A stretch of DNA of 64,000 bases from Bettongia penicillata ogilbyi. Lineage: Eukaryota > Chordata > Mammalia > Diprotodontia > Potoroidae. This document shows positions 33,916 to 45,535 of this stretch, piece after piece. The stretch is taken from the NCBI GenBank assembly GCA_023548195.1, contig JAJHZJ010000496.1, forward strand, positions 7,900,144-7,964,143, in the 5' to 3' direction. The notes under the pieces are model-generated. The model was not told the DNA's origin. It did not search any database and saw nothing but the letters and a program-made list of their open reading frames with translations. Position numbers and translations under genes: made by a program. Position 1 is the stretch's first letter, and each line of letters starts with the position of its first letter.

Positions 33916-34112
33916 GAGTTTGCATGGTTTAATGGATAGAGCCATGGATTTTGAGTCAAGAAGATTTAAGTTCAAATATTACCTCAGACATTTACTGGCT
34001 ATGTAACCCTAAGCAAGCACTTAAAGATGAATGTCTGCATTTATAAGGTGAAGAAGCTGGATTCAATGGCTTCTGGTATCCCCTTCTAGCTCAAAATCTA
34101 CGATTCCCATAC
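33916..34112 (+). repeat. THER1-type SINE, sense
   Basis: Head 'tgcatggtttaatggataga', B-box region 'aagttcaaatattacctca', tail 'tatccccttctagctcaaaa' and 'tctacgattccca'. It faces the SINE at 33640-33838 about 80 bases away. Confidence 0.8.
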
Positions 34113-34854
34113 AGAAATTAAATTTAAAACTTTCTCACTTAAAAAACTGCAAACTCTTTATATAAAACATCCCATATGTCTATCCCATATTGATTATCCA
34201 TTTAAGAAAATAAAACTGTCTATTATAAGTATTATAACAGTTCTTTGTACTTACAGAGCTTTCTAATGGTAGAGGTTCTTTCTTTCTTTGGTGGAGGTTA
34301 CATCAGTGATTATCTGCATCCTCTAGGTCATGTGCAACACAGTTAAAAATCATAAGGGTTTCAAAGACCCTTGATAAATTCACCTCTGAATCCCCCCTAC
34401 TTCTCTTCATGTACAGGAAGGCTAATTATTGTACAGTTTGGGGGATTTTTTGGTCACTATTCATTTTCCTATCTTTTTCATCATTAGACTTAGGATGATG
34501 GTTTCTAATGTTCTTAAGCTCACACCATGTAATTCAAAACAGTGTGGAATCACAGAAACATATAACCAGAAAAGACAAAAGGGGGCACTGGTATTGTACA
34601 GATATTATTATTTTTTTAAATCCCATAACCTACCTCATACTTAGAGTTGTTTATAAATCTTAATGCACTATAAAATGTGAGTTATTAATATTGTTCCCTT
34701 CCTCTGTGATGTTTGCAAATGTTCAATATTTACTAAACATACTCATGCACAATGCATTATGTCTACACAATTCATCCTACAACTGATCTCCATGGATTTG
34801 TGACATACTACTACCTCTGTGCAGCAGACGCTACTCAGTTTTTATAACCACCGA

Positions 34855-34940
<86 letters not shown>

Positions 34941-35184
34941 TGTTTACGGATACACAGATATATACACACATACATTTTATTAACAAAATATTAAAAAGGG
35001 ATTAATGAACTGAACTGAACATGCCCCTAAAAAACTAGAAAATCAACAAACAGATGTGCTAGACAAGGGATTTCATTGATAGAGAAACCCTTGCCCCTCC
35101 ATCAATGGAGGGAAGATGGGCAGTTCATTTGTAACATATTCTGAATGTACTGAGAGTTTAACTAACAAGAGTAATGACGATAAG
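34113..35184. other. Unassigned DNA with a long dinucleotide tract
   Basis: Apart from the (CT)n(CA)n tract listed separately, no family or exon recognised. Confidence 0.4.
34858..34940. repeat. (CT)31-(CA)10 compound microsatellite
   Basis: 63 uninterrupted bases of TC/CT followed directly by 20 bases of CA. A pure pyrimidine tract this long can form H-DNA and is expected to vary in length between individuals. Confidence 0.97.
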
Positions 35185-35455
35185 GATAACTTACATTTAT
35201 TTTGAGCTTTAAAATTTTCAAAGCACATATGCACACACACACACACATACAAAATCTCATTTGTTCATCACAGCTCTATGAGATAGATGCCATCATTACC
35301 TTTATTTTACAAATGAGGAAACAGAAGCTGCAAGAGATTAAGTGATTTGCCTGGACAAAGTCTCACAGCCCGTATGTGTCAGAGCTGGGGCTTGAGCTCA
35401 AGTCTCCTGGCCCTATGGTGGGTTTTCCATCCACTGTTCCATGTCTCCTTTATAT
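35185..35455 (-). repeat. MIR SINE, antisense, with an internal (AC)n
   Basis: Antisense order 'ttacatttattttgagcttt', 'atctcatttgttcatcacag', 'ttttacaaatgaggaaacag' and 'cagagctggggcttgagctc'. An (AC)n run at 35228-35250 lies inside the tail. Confidence 0.75.
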
Positions 35456-35532
35456 ATTTAAATCTTCATACTACAATCAATTTGAGAGATTGGATTGTAT
35501 CAGGGTCGTTCAAAGGACACTGGAGAAAAGCA

Positions 35533-35590
35533 CAGTAGGCATGCTTGGTATATAGTAAGTATTTAATAAATTCTTGCTGACTTGACCTGA
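35533..35590 (+). mobile_element. L2 3' end scrap
   Basis: 'tatagtaagtatttaataaa' followed by 'ttcttgctgacttgacctga' fits the L2 terminus. Confidence 0.5.
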
Positions 35591-37337
35591 TTAGGCTGCC
35601 TTGTATCAAGAAGGATGAACTACATACTTAGTTTTTCCTCAACAAGACATATGAATGGAAAAAGAGGCTGGCTAGTCTTATAGCAAGAGTGAGAGATAAC
35701 AGGACAGAGCTTGTATACTACACTAATGTGCAAAGAATGTCAAGACCTCAATAAAAAAGGTCCTGACATTATGGGTGGAACTACCTTCAAGAATTTAGAG
35801 GAGGGCATGGGAAAGAATTATTGCCCATGATGTGAAGGTATAAAAGGACTGCCATACATGCCTTTGAAAGAAGTATTACCTCTGCTGTGATCACAGATGC
35901 ATCTTAATATTTAATACTCCAAGACAAGAATTCAGTTTGATCAAATGGGAGAAGAAAGGGAAAATGTTTTAGAAAGAGTCCCTTGGTTTACTTGACAATC
36001 CTCTTGACCAGCCATCGTTAAAAGTTGGATTATGTTTCTGAATAAACCTTTACAAAGGGAGAATGGCTACAGTAACTTAGATTTCACATACATCCCCCTG
36101 GTTTCTCCCCTTGAGATCAAAATCATAAAAGTTGTCTTCAAATTGAATAATTGAAAAGTTTTATGCAATACTTTGCCTGAGATGTTAATGCATTTTTAAA
36201 AGTTAGAGAGTTAGACTACATAGCAATAAGTCCATTGCTTGAAAAATCAACAATATTTTAGTTCACAATGAAAGCTACAAAGCAGAATATTTTGGACTGG
36301 TGCAAACGTCAAGTGGATGAAAGGCAGGGTTGAGAATATTAAAGGAATTTAAGTTCTATTTACTGGAGAAAAGCAATCAGTTTTTTCTGTAAGCATATGT
36401 TTCCTGGGAGGGTGACTTATATACACCTTTATTCCCACTTTAGTCAGGAGGTCAAAACACAGGCTATCACATTCTGAGCCTTTTCGAGGAATGATTATTT
36501 CTTCCAGTGTTTTGCCAGTTATTTCAGTGAAGTGGACTTACCAACAATTTTCCATTTCTAACTGATAGGAAAAAAATCATTTAATTTTAGTTTAAATTTC
36601 TGTGAGCTGCTGACAAGGACAAAATCCTCCCATTATTTTGCTTTAAAGAAGCAACTAAATAGAATTACAAATTTATCATCATCTATCTTTTCCACACTAC
36701 CCTGCATGGACACATTTTTTCCCTCCTCTGAAAAAAAATGTGTCATACACCAAAATAGAATCATTAAAATTTTCTCTTTTTGTGCTCCCCTCCATCCTCA
36801 CTGCAGGTGCAATTGGTCTCCCATGTTTTCAGAATAAGAGGCAAGCAGCCAACTAAACTGGGAACTTACCCATTGTAAGGACAGCTTTTGGCAGGCATGA
36901 AGTCACAGATGCTGAAGGATTGGCTCCAACTAAACCGTAATGTGTGTAGACAAGTCATTGCATGGCCACACCTTGATCTCAGTCGGGTTCTGTTTAAATA
37001 GGAGAAGATGGGCCACAGATTTCTGTCTTACACCTATAGAAGGCTTGCCTATAAAAATATGGTTTTCAAAGCAGTTGTGTGTTCTTTAAAATGATTGATA
37101 GTCACTAACCTTCTATGGCTGTGTGTACCCTATGCCAACACAACTACTTAACAGTAGAAAAAAAATCCAGTAAAAAAAGAAACCAAAAAACTTTTACAGG
37201 CACACATCACAAAGTTCCCAGGTGAGCTACTTTCCCCCTGTTAACTTGGTGGGATGTAAACATGATCTTGAAGTATTTTTGCTCAAAGAATAGATCTCTG
37301 ACAATTACTGCTGTATCAAGAACATTATTTCCATTCA
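35591..37337. other. Repeat-poor stretch
   Basis: About 1.7 kb with no element or exon I can name. 36400-36760 is of ordinary complexity and free of simple repeats, and would be worth testing for conservation. Confidence 0.4.
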
Positions 37338-37465
37338 ATTCAATAGAGTGAGTATTTAGTAAATGTCTACTATATGCAAAGACCTATGCTAAGCACCAGA
37401 GATATAACACATAATGAAAACCAGCCTTTGTACTCAAGCAGTTTGCCTTCTACAGGATACAATAT
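37338..37465 (-). mobile_element. L2 LINE 3' end, antisense
   Basis: 'gtaaatgtctactatatgca', 'gctaagcaccagagatataa' and 'gtactcaagcagtttgcctt' follow the reversed L2 end. Confidence 0.6.
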
Positions 37466-38081
37466 GAAAATATAGTAGTCTACTGAAGAGAATGTGAAGA
37501 ATTCTCCCTCTTTGGGTAAAGATCGTTTCCTTTGTAAGAAAAACATTGGTCATGGTGGAGTAACAGTACGGACTTTCTAGAGTGTTCCTGCCAAGCCCAG
37601 CCAAATATCTGTTAAAAATGGCTTCAAACAAATTCTGGCCCTTCAGAACCCACAGAATGACAGAATGAAACAAATCTCCAGCCCAAGAGAGCCTGAAAGG
37701 TTGCCAAAAAGTGTCTGTTGAGCCACTCTGGGAGCAGAATGCAGTCTAATGAGGGCCACAAGCACACAGAGAGGACCTGAGCAGGCCTTGGGGAGACTGT
37801 CTGTCATACCTGTGGTGGTTTCCAGACTTCATGACCCCAAAACACTGAGGACAAATTGAAAGGTCAATGGGAAAAGACTTCTGGCCCCAACTCCAGGGCA
37901 GCTGAGGGGGGTGGGGGCAAAGGAATCCCAGGCAGCCACAGCAGCAGCAGAGGCAGAGACAGTGATTGTTTGTAGACTTCTAGGTCCACAGATTATGGGG
38001 GGATCTAGAAGTTGACAGAATACATCACACCCTCACTGGAAGCAGAGAACTACCTTGACAAAGAGCTCAAAAGTCAAGTAA

Positions 38082-39180
38082 ATGGCTGGGGAAATGAGCA
38101 AAAACCAGAAAAAGAATCAGACTATAGAATCTTACTTTGGTGACAAGGAAGACCAAAGCATGCAAACAGATGAAAACAAAATCAAAGCTCCTCCATCCAA
38201 AGCCTCCAAGAAAAATACGAATTGGTCTCAAGCCATGGAAGGCCTCAAAAAGGATTTTGAAAACCAAGTGAGAGAAGTAGAGCAAAAGTTGGAAAAAGAA
38301 GTGAGAGTGATGCAAGAAAATTATGAAAAATGAGTCAACTGCTTGCTAAAGGAGACCCAGAAAATGGTAAAGAAAATAACACTTGAAAAAATAGACTAAC
38401 CCAAATGGCAAAAGGGGTCCATTTTCCAATGAGGAAAAGAATGCCTTAAAAAGCAGAATTGGGCAGATGGAAAAGAAGATCCAGAAGCTCACTGAAGAAA
38501 ATAATTCCTTAAAGATTAGAATGGAGCAGATGAAAGCTAATGACTTTATGATAAATCAAGAAATTATAAAACAAAAGCAAAGGAATGAAAAAATAGCAGA
38601 AAATGTGAAATATCTCATTGGAAAAACAACTGAGCTGGAAAATAGATCCAGAAGAGATAATTTAAAAATTATGGGATTACCTGAAACCATGATCATATAA
38701 AAGAGCCTCGACATCATCTTTCATGAAATTATCAAGGAAAACTGCCCTGATATTATAGAACCAGAGGGCAAAAATAAATATTGAAGGAATTCACTGATCA
38801 CCTCTTAAAAGAGATCTGAAAAGAAAAACTCTGAAGGATATTGTAGCCAAATTCCAGAGTTCCCAGGTCAAGGAGAACATATTACAAGCAGCCAGAAAAA
38901 AAAAAAAACAAACCAACAATTCAAGTATTGTGGAAATACAATCAGAATAATACAAGATCTAGCAGCTTTTACATTAAGGGATTGAAGGGTTTGGAATATG
39001 ATATTCCAAAAGTCAAAGGAACTAGGATTAAAACCAAGAATCACCTACCCAGCAAAACTGAATACAATACTTCAGGAGAAAATGATCATTCAATGAAATA
39101 GAGGACTTCGAAGCATTCTGGATGAAAAGACCGAGCCAAATTCAAAATTTGACTTTCAAACACAATAATCAAGAAAAACA
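38082..39180 (+). pseudogene. L1-type ORF1 remnant, HAL1 copy C
   Basis: Starts M-A-G-E-M. N-terminal segment with the Q-T-I-E-S-Y-F-G-D-K-E motif, then coiled-coil heptads, open to a stop at 38331-38333. A second open piece at 38467-38700 carries the end of the coiled coil and the start of the RNA-binding domain (L-E-N-R-S-R-R-D-N-L-K-I-M-G-L-P-E), as in L1 ORF1p. The C-terminal domain ('caagaatcacctacccagca') is readable in pieces to about 39180. The span is about 1.10 kb, near 365 codons, against 338 residues for human L1 ORF1p. Stops and frameshifts make it non-functional. Confidence 0.8.
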
Positions 39181-39300
39181 AAAAAGGTTAACAGGAAAGA
39201 AAAATCATAAAATATTTACTAAAGTTGAACTGTTTACATTCCTACATAGAAAAATAATATTTATAACGAGACTTTTCTCAGTATTAGGGTAGTTGGAGAC

Positions 39301-39301
<1 letters not shown>

Positions 39302-39339
<38 letters not shown>

Positions 39340-39354
39340 CATACAATATAATAA

Positions 39355-39404
<50 letters not shown>
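39302..39404. repeat. (AT)n microsatellite at HAL1 C seam
   Basis: Two long TA runs separated by about 20 bases, at the point where copies B and D have (CA)n or (TG)n. Confidence 0.95.
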
Positions 39405-39407
<3 letters not shown>

Positions 39408-39410
39408 CCC

Positions 39411-39445
39411 TTCCTATTCAACTCACCAGGTGAGTTGAATAGGAA
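39411..39445. other. Perfect hairpin, 17-bp arms and 1-base loop
   Basis: 'ttcctattcaactcacc', one A, then its exact reverse complement. The right arm matches the family sequence in copies A, B and D; the left arm exists only here. Confidence 0.95.
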
Positions 39446-39697
39446 AGGATGATATCTAAAAAAATAAAATTAGGGGTGAGAGGGTGAGAGAGAATATATT
39501 GGAAGGAGAAAGGGAGGAATGGAATGGAGCAAATTATCTCTCATAAAAAAGGCAAGAGAAAGCTTTTGCAATGGAGGGGAAAAGGGGAGAGATGAAAGGG
39601 AAAAAATGAAGCTTACTCTCATCACATTTGGCTTAAGGAGGAAATAACATGAACACTCAACTTGCTATGAAAATCTATCTTACATTGCAGGAAAGTA

Positions 39698-39727
39698 GGG
39701 GAGAAGGGGATTAATGGGGTGTAGGGG
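39698..39727 (+). other. G-quadruplex motif in HAL1 C 3'UTR
   Basis: Four runs of four G at 39698, 39706, 39716 and 39724, with loops of 4, 6 and 4 bases, on the sense strand of the element. Confidence 0.85.
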
Positions 39728-40283
39728 AGATGATAGAAGGGAGGGCAAATGGAAGGATGGAGTAATTAGAAGTAAACAATTTTGGGGAGGGACAAGATCA
39801 AAAGAGAGATTAGAAAAAATGGGGAGCAGGATAGGATTGAATGAAACATAGTTAGTCTTACACAACATGACTTTTATGGAAGTCTTTTGCATAACTACAC
39901 ATGTATAACCTATATTGAATTGCTTGCCTTCTCAGTGGGGATGGATGGGGACAGAGGAAGGGAGAGAAGTTGGAAATCACAGTTTTAAAAATGAATGTTA
40001 AAAATTGTTTTTACATACAACTTGGAAAAAAGAAATACAGATAACAGAGTATCTTGCCCTAAAGAAAATAGAGGAAATGGGGATAAGGGAAGGGAGGGGT
40101 GTGATAGAAGGAAGGGCAGATTGGAGGAAGGGGAAACCAGAATGCACGGTGTCTTGGGGTGGGGGGGCGGAGAGAGATGGGGAGAAAATTTGGAACTCAA
40201 AATCTTGTGGAAATGAATGCTGAAAACTAAAAATAAATAAATAATTTTTAGAAATCCTGTTGGTCACCAGCACTATAGATAAG

Positions 40284-40520
40284 GGCAGGAAGGTAGCACA
40301 GTAAATAGAGTGCTGGACCTGGAATCAGGAAGACCTGTGTTCAAATCTGACTTCACATACTAGCTGTGTGACCCTGGGAAAATCACTTAGTTATATTTGC
40401 CTTTATTTTCCTCATCTGTAACATGAACTGGAGAAGAAAGTGGCAATTTACTTCAGGATCTCTGCCAGGAAAACCCTAAAAGAGGGTATGAAGAGTCACG
40501 CAACAACTAAATAACAAATG
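40284..40520 (+). repeat. MAR1-type tRNA SINE, sense, near full-length
   Basis: Head 'ggtagcacagtaaatagagt', B-box region 'tgttcaaatctgacttcaca', 'tagctgtgtgaccctgggaa', then the long tail with 'gtatgaagagtcacgcaaca'. It lies directly after HAL1 copy C. Confidence 0.8.
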
Positions 40521-40664
40521 TAGAAAAGGAAAATCTTTTATCTCTGATTTGGGAAAGTCCTCTATCCAATAATTGTATTAATTATTATGTATGAAGGTGT
40601 TTCTTCACCTATCACAGAGAAGAACTTTCAGTCTTCATTTTTTGCTTCTTTTGCAACAATAGAA

Positions 40665-40862
40665 GACCCTGTTGTTATATCCAACTGAAGTGTTTTGCCA
40701 TTTCATTCTCCATCTCATTTTACAGATGAGCCAGCAGCAGCTAACAGGGTTAAGTGACTCGCCCAAGGTCACACATATAGTCAATGTCTAATGCTGAGTT
40801 GGAACTCACATCTTCCTGGCTCCAGACCTGGTGCTCTATCCACTGTGCCACCTAACTGCCCT
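40665..40862 (-). repeat. MAR1-type tRNA SINE, antisense
   Basis: 'ttttgccatttcattctcca', 'gggttaagtgactcgcccaa', 'gctccagacctggtgctcta' and 'tccactgtgccacctaactg'. It forms an inverted pair with 40284-40520. Confidence 0.8.
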
Positions 40863-41149
40863 AGAAGATCCTTAGTCCAAAACTTTTTTTCCACAAATTT
40901 ATTCCATAAATTATATTAATTTATGTTTTACACAAATATAGAGGTTAAGTGACTTAAAAAAATGTGAAAATCTTTTTCTAGCTCTCCCAGGAAAGTGACT
41001 CAGGTAGGACACTTTGGACTCTGACCCAGGGGATTATGAATACCAGGAGATGATGACAACATTTGAATTGTTTCAGAAAATATAACCAACTTATTTTTCC
41101 ATCTAGGTAAGCAGTTAAAACAGGTAGGTATCAGAAGGCTTGCTTCTTG

Positions 41150-42682
41150 GTAGCCCTATTCCAGATAAGTTCTTCCTCCATCTGAACCTATCTTCTCTAA
41201 TCCTTACCTCCACCTTACCTCCACCTCCAGTGACTTTCCCATTAGTATCTACTCCATCCTTTAAAATTTCCTCACTAGATTCTCCCATATCCACTAGTTA
41301 TCAATATATACACATTTACACATATACAACACATATGTACATACATACATACATACATACACACACACTCCCCTTTGTGGGTAAATTCCAGGGAAAAAGC
41401 AATGTTTTCTTCCCCCACTTTCTTTCTTCTTACTCTTCTGTAAACCTTCTACGATCCATTTTCTGACCTAATTCAACTGAAATGTCCTGTCCAAATTACC
41501 ATTCTCTCTTAATCACCAAATCCAATGGCCTTTCTCACCCTTCATCCTTCTTTGACCCTGATGATCACCTTCTTCTACTTGATATACTTTGCTCTCTTGA
41601 TTTCCATGGTACTGATCTCTCCTGAGTTTCTTCCTTTATGTGTGATTACTCATCAGGCACTTTATCTCATTATCTACATCATGCTTGCTAACTGTGACTG
41701 GCCCTTGAAGCTCTGCATTGAATCTTGTTTTCTTTTCATTCTATACTATCTTGATCCATGCTCTGTAGTTTCAATGGGTTTAATGATTATCTATCTCTAT
41801 GAAAATAATTTTCAGATCCATATATCCTAGTTTCTCAGATATACATCACCAACTACCTTTTTGACATCTCAAACTCACATCTGTAACAGAATTCATTATC
41901 ATTCCTGTCTGCCAACTCGAGACCCTTTTCTTTTCTGAACTTTCATATTACTATTAAGTGGGACACCAGCCTCCCAATTACTCAGACCTACAATCTAAGT
42001 GGCATTCTCATCTTTCACGCCTACTCACCAATCCATTGATGTATCTGATTCATTGATAAATCTTTTTGGTTTTGCCTTCACAACAGCTCTCAGGTATGGC
42101 TTCACATGGCCATCCTGTATTTCAGGTCTTTATCACCTTTGATATAGGCTTCTAACTGGTCTCCCTGCCTCAAGTCTCTTCCTGTTCTGAGGTCTGACCA
42201 TGTCACCCCATCTTCCAGTGAAATTGATTGCCTCCCTTTTACTCTAGTATCAAATATGAAGTATTCCATTTTTCCTTCTAACTTTCTAGTTTTTTTTCCC
42301 CACAGCATGAATATTATAATCCTTGAACATGATGCTCAACTTCCCATCTCTGTTTTCACATTCATGGTTCCCTGTGTCTGAAATGGTCTGCTAACTCACC
42401 TCTACTTCTCAGTTTCCTTGATTTCTTTCAAAACTCAGTTCAGGTGTTTACTTTTGCAGGATGCCTTTCTTGGTTTCCTAACCCACCAGTGCCTTCCCTT
42501 CCTAGACTTCTTTCCACTTATTTTGGGTATATCTCGTAGGTACTTAATTATTTACAATTTATCTTCATCATTACAATGTAAGCTCCTTGAGGGTAGCTAC
42601 TGCTTTTTTTTTCTTTTTTAATATTCCCAAATCTTAGGCATAGTGCCTGACACATAGTAGCATTGACTAGATGTTTATTGAT
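41150..42682 (+). mobile_element. L2 LINE, long ORF2-to-3' end fragment
   Basis: About 1.5 kb of L2 in sense. 'aaatccaatggcctttctca', 'ttgatttccatggtactgat', 'ttcagatccatatatcctag', 'ttgacatctcaaactcacat' and 'gaggtctgaccatgtcaccc' follow the order of L2 ORF2, and the 3' end has 'gtaagctccttgagggtagc'. The reverse-transcriptase catalytic box (Y-A-D-D) lies at about 41797 but reads Y-E-N-N in the open frame 41525-41830, so it would be inactive. A (TACA)n run (about 41339-41370) lies inside. L2 is an ancient LINE long extinct in mammals. Confidence 0.75.
41285..41370. repeat. (TACA)n simple repeat
   Basis: TACA and CACA units, mainly 41339-41370, interrupting the 5' part of the L2 fragment. 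Confidence 0.9.
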
Positions 42683-43049
42683 TTTCTGAGAGCTTCTCTG
42701 TCCACAGATACCATTATCTGCCTCTGTTCCATCAATGAATCAACAATCATTTACTTACTCCTTGTATTCTGCAGTTTCTCATCTCCATGGAGGATGTGGG
42801 TCCCAGTGCCTGAGTTCTTCATCCCTAGGAACCGTGTTCAATTGAGTTTTATTAGAAAAGCTGAATTGAGAGTACTTTTTGAGGCTTTCCCTGGGCATGT
42901 AGAATTTATCCTGCATGTCAGAAGCAGTAGGATCCTGAAATCCACTGGGCAAATGGGGATAAAACATAGAGGTTGATGAGAGAACATTTCATAAGAAGTG
43001 ACAAAGTTTTTACTTGTTTTACTTTGCATTTCTCCTTTAATGGCCAAAG

Positions 43050-43345
43050 GAGGAAGAAAAGAATCACCATTTATATAGTGTCTACTATGTGCCAGGCACT
43101 GTGCTAAGTGTATATTTTCACGCAAGTGTATATTTTCACATATATTTTCTCACATATTTTCACAAATATGATCTCATTTGATTCTCACAATAGCAACCCT
43201 GGCAAGTAGGTGCAATTATTATTCCCATTTTTACCATTGAGGAAGCAGAATCAAACAGAAGTTAAGTGACTTGCCCAGGGTCACATAATAAGCAAATGTC
43301 TGGGGCCAGATTTGAACTTAGGTCTTCTAGACCACCATCTTCATA
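43050..43345 (-). repeat. MIR SINE, antisense, with internal tandem duplication
   Basis: 'atttatatagtgtctactat', 'gtgccaggcactgtgctaag', 'ttgattctcacaatagcaac', 'aagtgacttgcccagggtca' and 'tttgaacttaggtcttctag'. A 16-base unit 'aagtgtatattttcac' is repeated in tandem at 43107-43140. Confidence 0.75.
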
Positions 43346-43397
43346 CAACCTGGTTATTTGAAAAGTAATGCTTTTGTTTGTTTTCAAATTGGGAATC

Positions 43398-43480
43398 AAT
43401 TCATCAGTCACTAGGTATTTATTATGGACTATGAGGCACTGTGCTCCTAGAAATATACCTGGGGATGTTTGAGGCAGATC
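43398..43480 (-). mobile_element. L2 3' end, antisense
   Basis: 'ggtatttattatggactatg' and 'aggcactgtgctcctagaaa' fit the reversed L2 terminus. The 122-residue open frame through here is only a reading of MIR plus L2. Confidence 0.5.
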
Positions 43481-44814
43481 CAAACTCTCCTGTTTTTTTA
43501 CCTTCATCTGTACACATCTGTGATAAAAGAATAGGGCGAGTAGAAGCAAATCCCCAGCTTTAGCTGAGTAGCACTGAAGGTTTGGGGCTTTCATTGCAGA
43601 GAATGGCAAAATGCAGAATAATTCAACCAAAAGGTCTGCACGTTCTTATGACTGGGAACACAACACAATAGGTTGTCTCTTTGAAATGCAGAAAAACATG
43701 ACAGCCATAGTATTTAATGAAACATGAGCATATTTTCCCCATGCAGAAATCAACTCTGAGAGTTAGAATGATGATAATCAGACTTTCCACAGGATAGCAC
43801 AGGATCTGTGATGAAGTGAAGGTCTTCAGCCCCTATGGCAGGAACATGGAAGGTATTCATCTCTCATTACTCTCTGTCAATGCTTGACCATGGCATGCAA
43901 GCAGCTGAGTGAAGAAATAGCATGAAATCTACAAGGTGTTTGTCATATTCCTCTTTTTGAGTGTGGATGGAAACAAATCCCTGTGCCCTAAGACCACTTT
44001 CTTTTAAAATTGTATACAATCTCCATGTTTGAAATGTCATTAAAAGGAAGGAAGCAATCCACTGGAATGAATAATTATTTTGTAATTAATAAAAGGATGG
44101 TCAATCTCTATATCTCATAAACCAAAAATCCCTCATGGAACCCACTCAACACTTATATGCCTTTAGAAGCATGGGTGTTTACAATAGGTGGCAATCAACT
44201 CTGATAGGTTAATAATTAATGAGAGAATAAACATTTTGATGAGAGATGGGTCTATTCTAATGAGGGACTGGGAGACAGGACAGAACTCCGATCACTCGTG
44301 CTCCAAGACCACCCCAGCCTCAGGCAATCTAGACAAAGAATCCACCTCCCCCCAAGTTTGAGTAGAACACAATGGATTTCCCACTTGAGTGGGGTCTGAA
44401 CAAGTTTGAGGAGAAAATTTATCTAGTTGCATTACAGTAATGTCCTTCAGATGCTGGCTTGACCTAATAGAGAATAAGAAAGTAGGGAGGGAAAAAACCC
44501 TAGATCTCCTTAATAATTGCTTATTTAATAATCATTTCTCTCAGAATCTACCATGGACGGTGCTCCACTTCCTCTACTTACCCCACTACTAAGGATTTTG
44601 TTGGAACACAAAATGAGATGAGGAGGAGAGGAAGGGAAGCCTATACAGGTTAGAAAAGGACACACAAGTTCCAGTGTGTAACCAGGAAGAAAGTTGGGAC
44701 TCTCTGACAGAAGGGTATCCTCAAGTGAAGTAAGAGGTCTTATGCAAGGAAGAGACTCAGAGTGCGATATTTTGGCAACGTTGTCAGCAGTGGATATATG
44801 AAACCATGTAGCAA
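43481..44814. other. Unassigned DNA
   Basis: No repeat family or exon recognised. Confidence 0.4.
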
Positions 44815-44965
44815 AGAGGTATTTTTAGAACTGATTTAGTAAAAATTTCTTAATGCTTAGGTCTAGGGAAGGGAACTTGCCTTGGGAGGTATTGGGTTTC
44901 CCTTCACTAGAAGTATCAAGAAAGGGTCAATCACTGCAACTGACTGAGGAATTTTGTCTTCATGG
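44815..44965 (+). mobile_element. CR1/L3-type LINE 3' end
   Basis: 'cttgccttgggaggtattgg', 'gtttcccttcactagaagta' and 'tcaagaaagggtcaatcact' match the sense CR1/L3 3' end (complement of the block at 16200-19250). Confidence 0.55.
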
Positions 44966-45177
44966 AAAACAGATAATCATGAAGCACCAGTACTAGAAGA
45001 AAATTAGAAAGATCCCATAGAGCAGCCTTCAAATAGCAATGAAGGAAAGTAATGACAAAAACAATGGAAAAAAATCTGTCACTCTGGACAGCTCTATTGA
45101 ACTCACATTCACTTAGGAGTCAGATATCTCGGTGCTTTTCTAAACTTCAATGGAGTGGGATGCTGAGGGGAACTTCC

Positions 45178-45402
45178 TTTGCTATTGTTCAGTTATATCT
45201 GACTTTTCATGATTTGTGTGGAGTTTTCTTGACCAAGATACTAGAGTTGTTTACCATTTCCTTCTGCATGGATTAAGGCAAACAGAGGTTTAAGTGATGT
45301 GCCCAGGGTTACATAGCTAATGAGTGTCTGAGGCTGAATTTGCACTCAGATCGTACTAACTGTAGGAACAGCATTCTATCCATTGAGTCACTTCCCTACA
45401 TG
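45178..45402 (-). repeat. MAR1-type tRNA SINE, antisense
   Basis: 'attgttcagttatatctgac', 'gtggagttttcttgaccaag', 'gatgtgcccagggttacata' and 'cattctatccattgagtcac'. Confidence 0.75.
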
Positions 45403-45404
45403 CT

Positions 45405-45535
45405 CCTAATTTATTAGATTGTGAGTTCTTTGAGTGCAAGGGCTGTCTTTTGATATTTTTGTATCCCCAGCTCTTAGCACTGTGCCTGAAGTATATTGTG
45501 TGCTTAACAAATGTTTATTGACTGACTAAATGTTA
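45405..45535 (+). mobile_element. L2 LINE 3' end
   Basis: 'gattgtgagttctttgagtg', 'tgtatccccagctcttagca', 'ctgtgcctgaagtatattgt' and 'aaatgtttattgactgac'. Well preserved. Confidence 0.8.

Larger units (their letters stand above)
37551..40249 (+). mobile_element. HAL1 copy C (ORF1-only L1 derivative)
   Basis: Starts within the L1-type 'catggtggagtaacagtacg', missing only about 10 bases of the family's 5' end. It has about 530 bases of 5'UTR, ORF1 from 38082 to about 39180, an (AT)n block at the seam (39302-39404), the 3'UTR from 39446 and an A-rich tail. No ORF2. Flanks 'agaaaaacattggtca' (left) and 'agaaatcctgttggtca' (right) look like a diverged target-site duplication. A 17-bp-arm palindrome sits between the (AT)n and the 3'UTR, a private change in this copy. 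Confidence 0.75.

Noticed and set aside
43262..43630. 122-codon minus-strand frame.
   Set aside because: It reads through an antisense MIR and an L2 tail, and the peptide has no domain.
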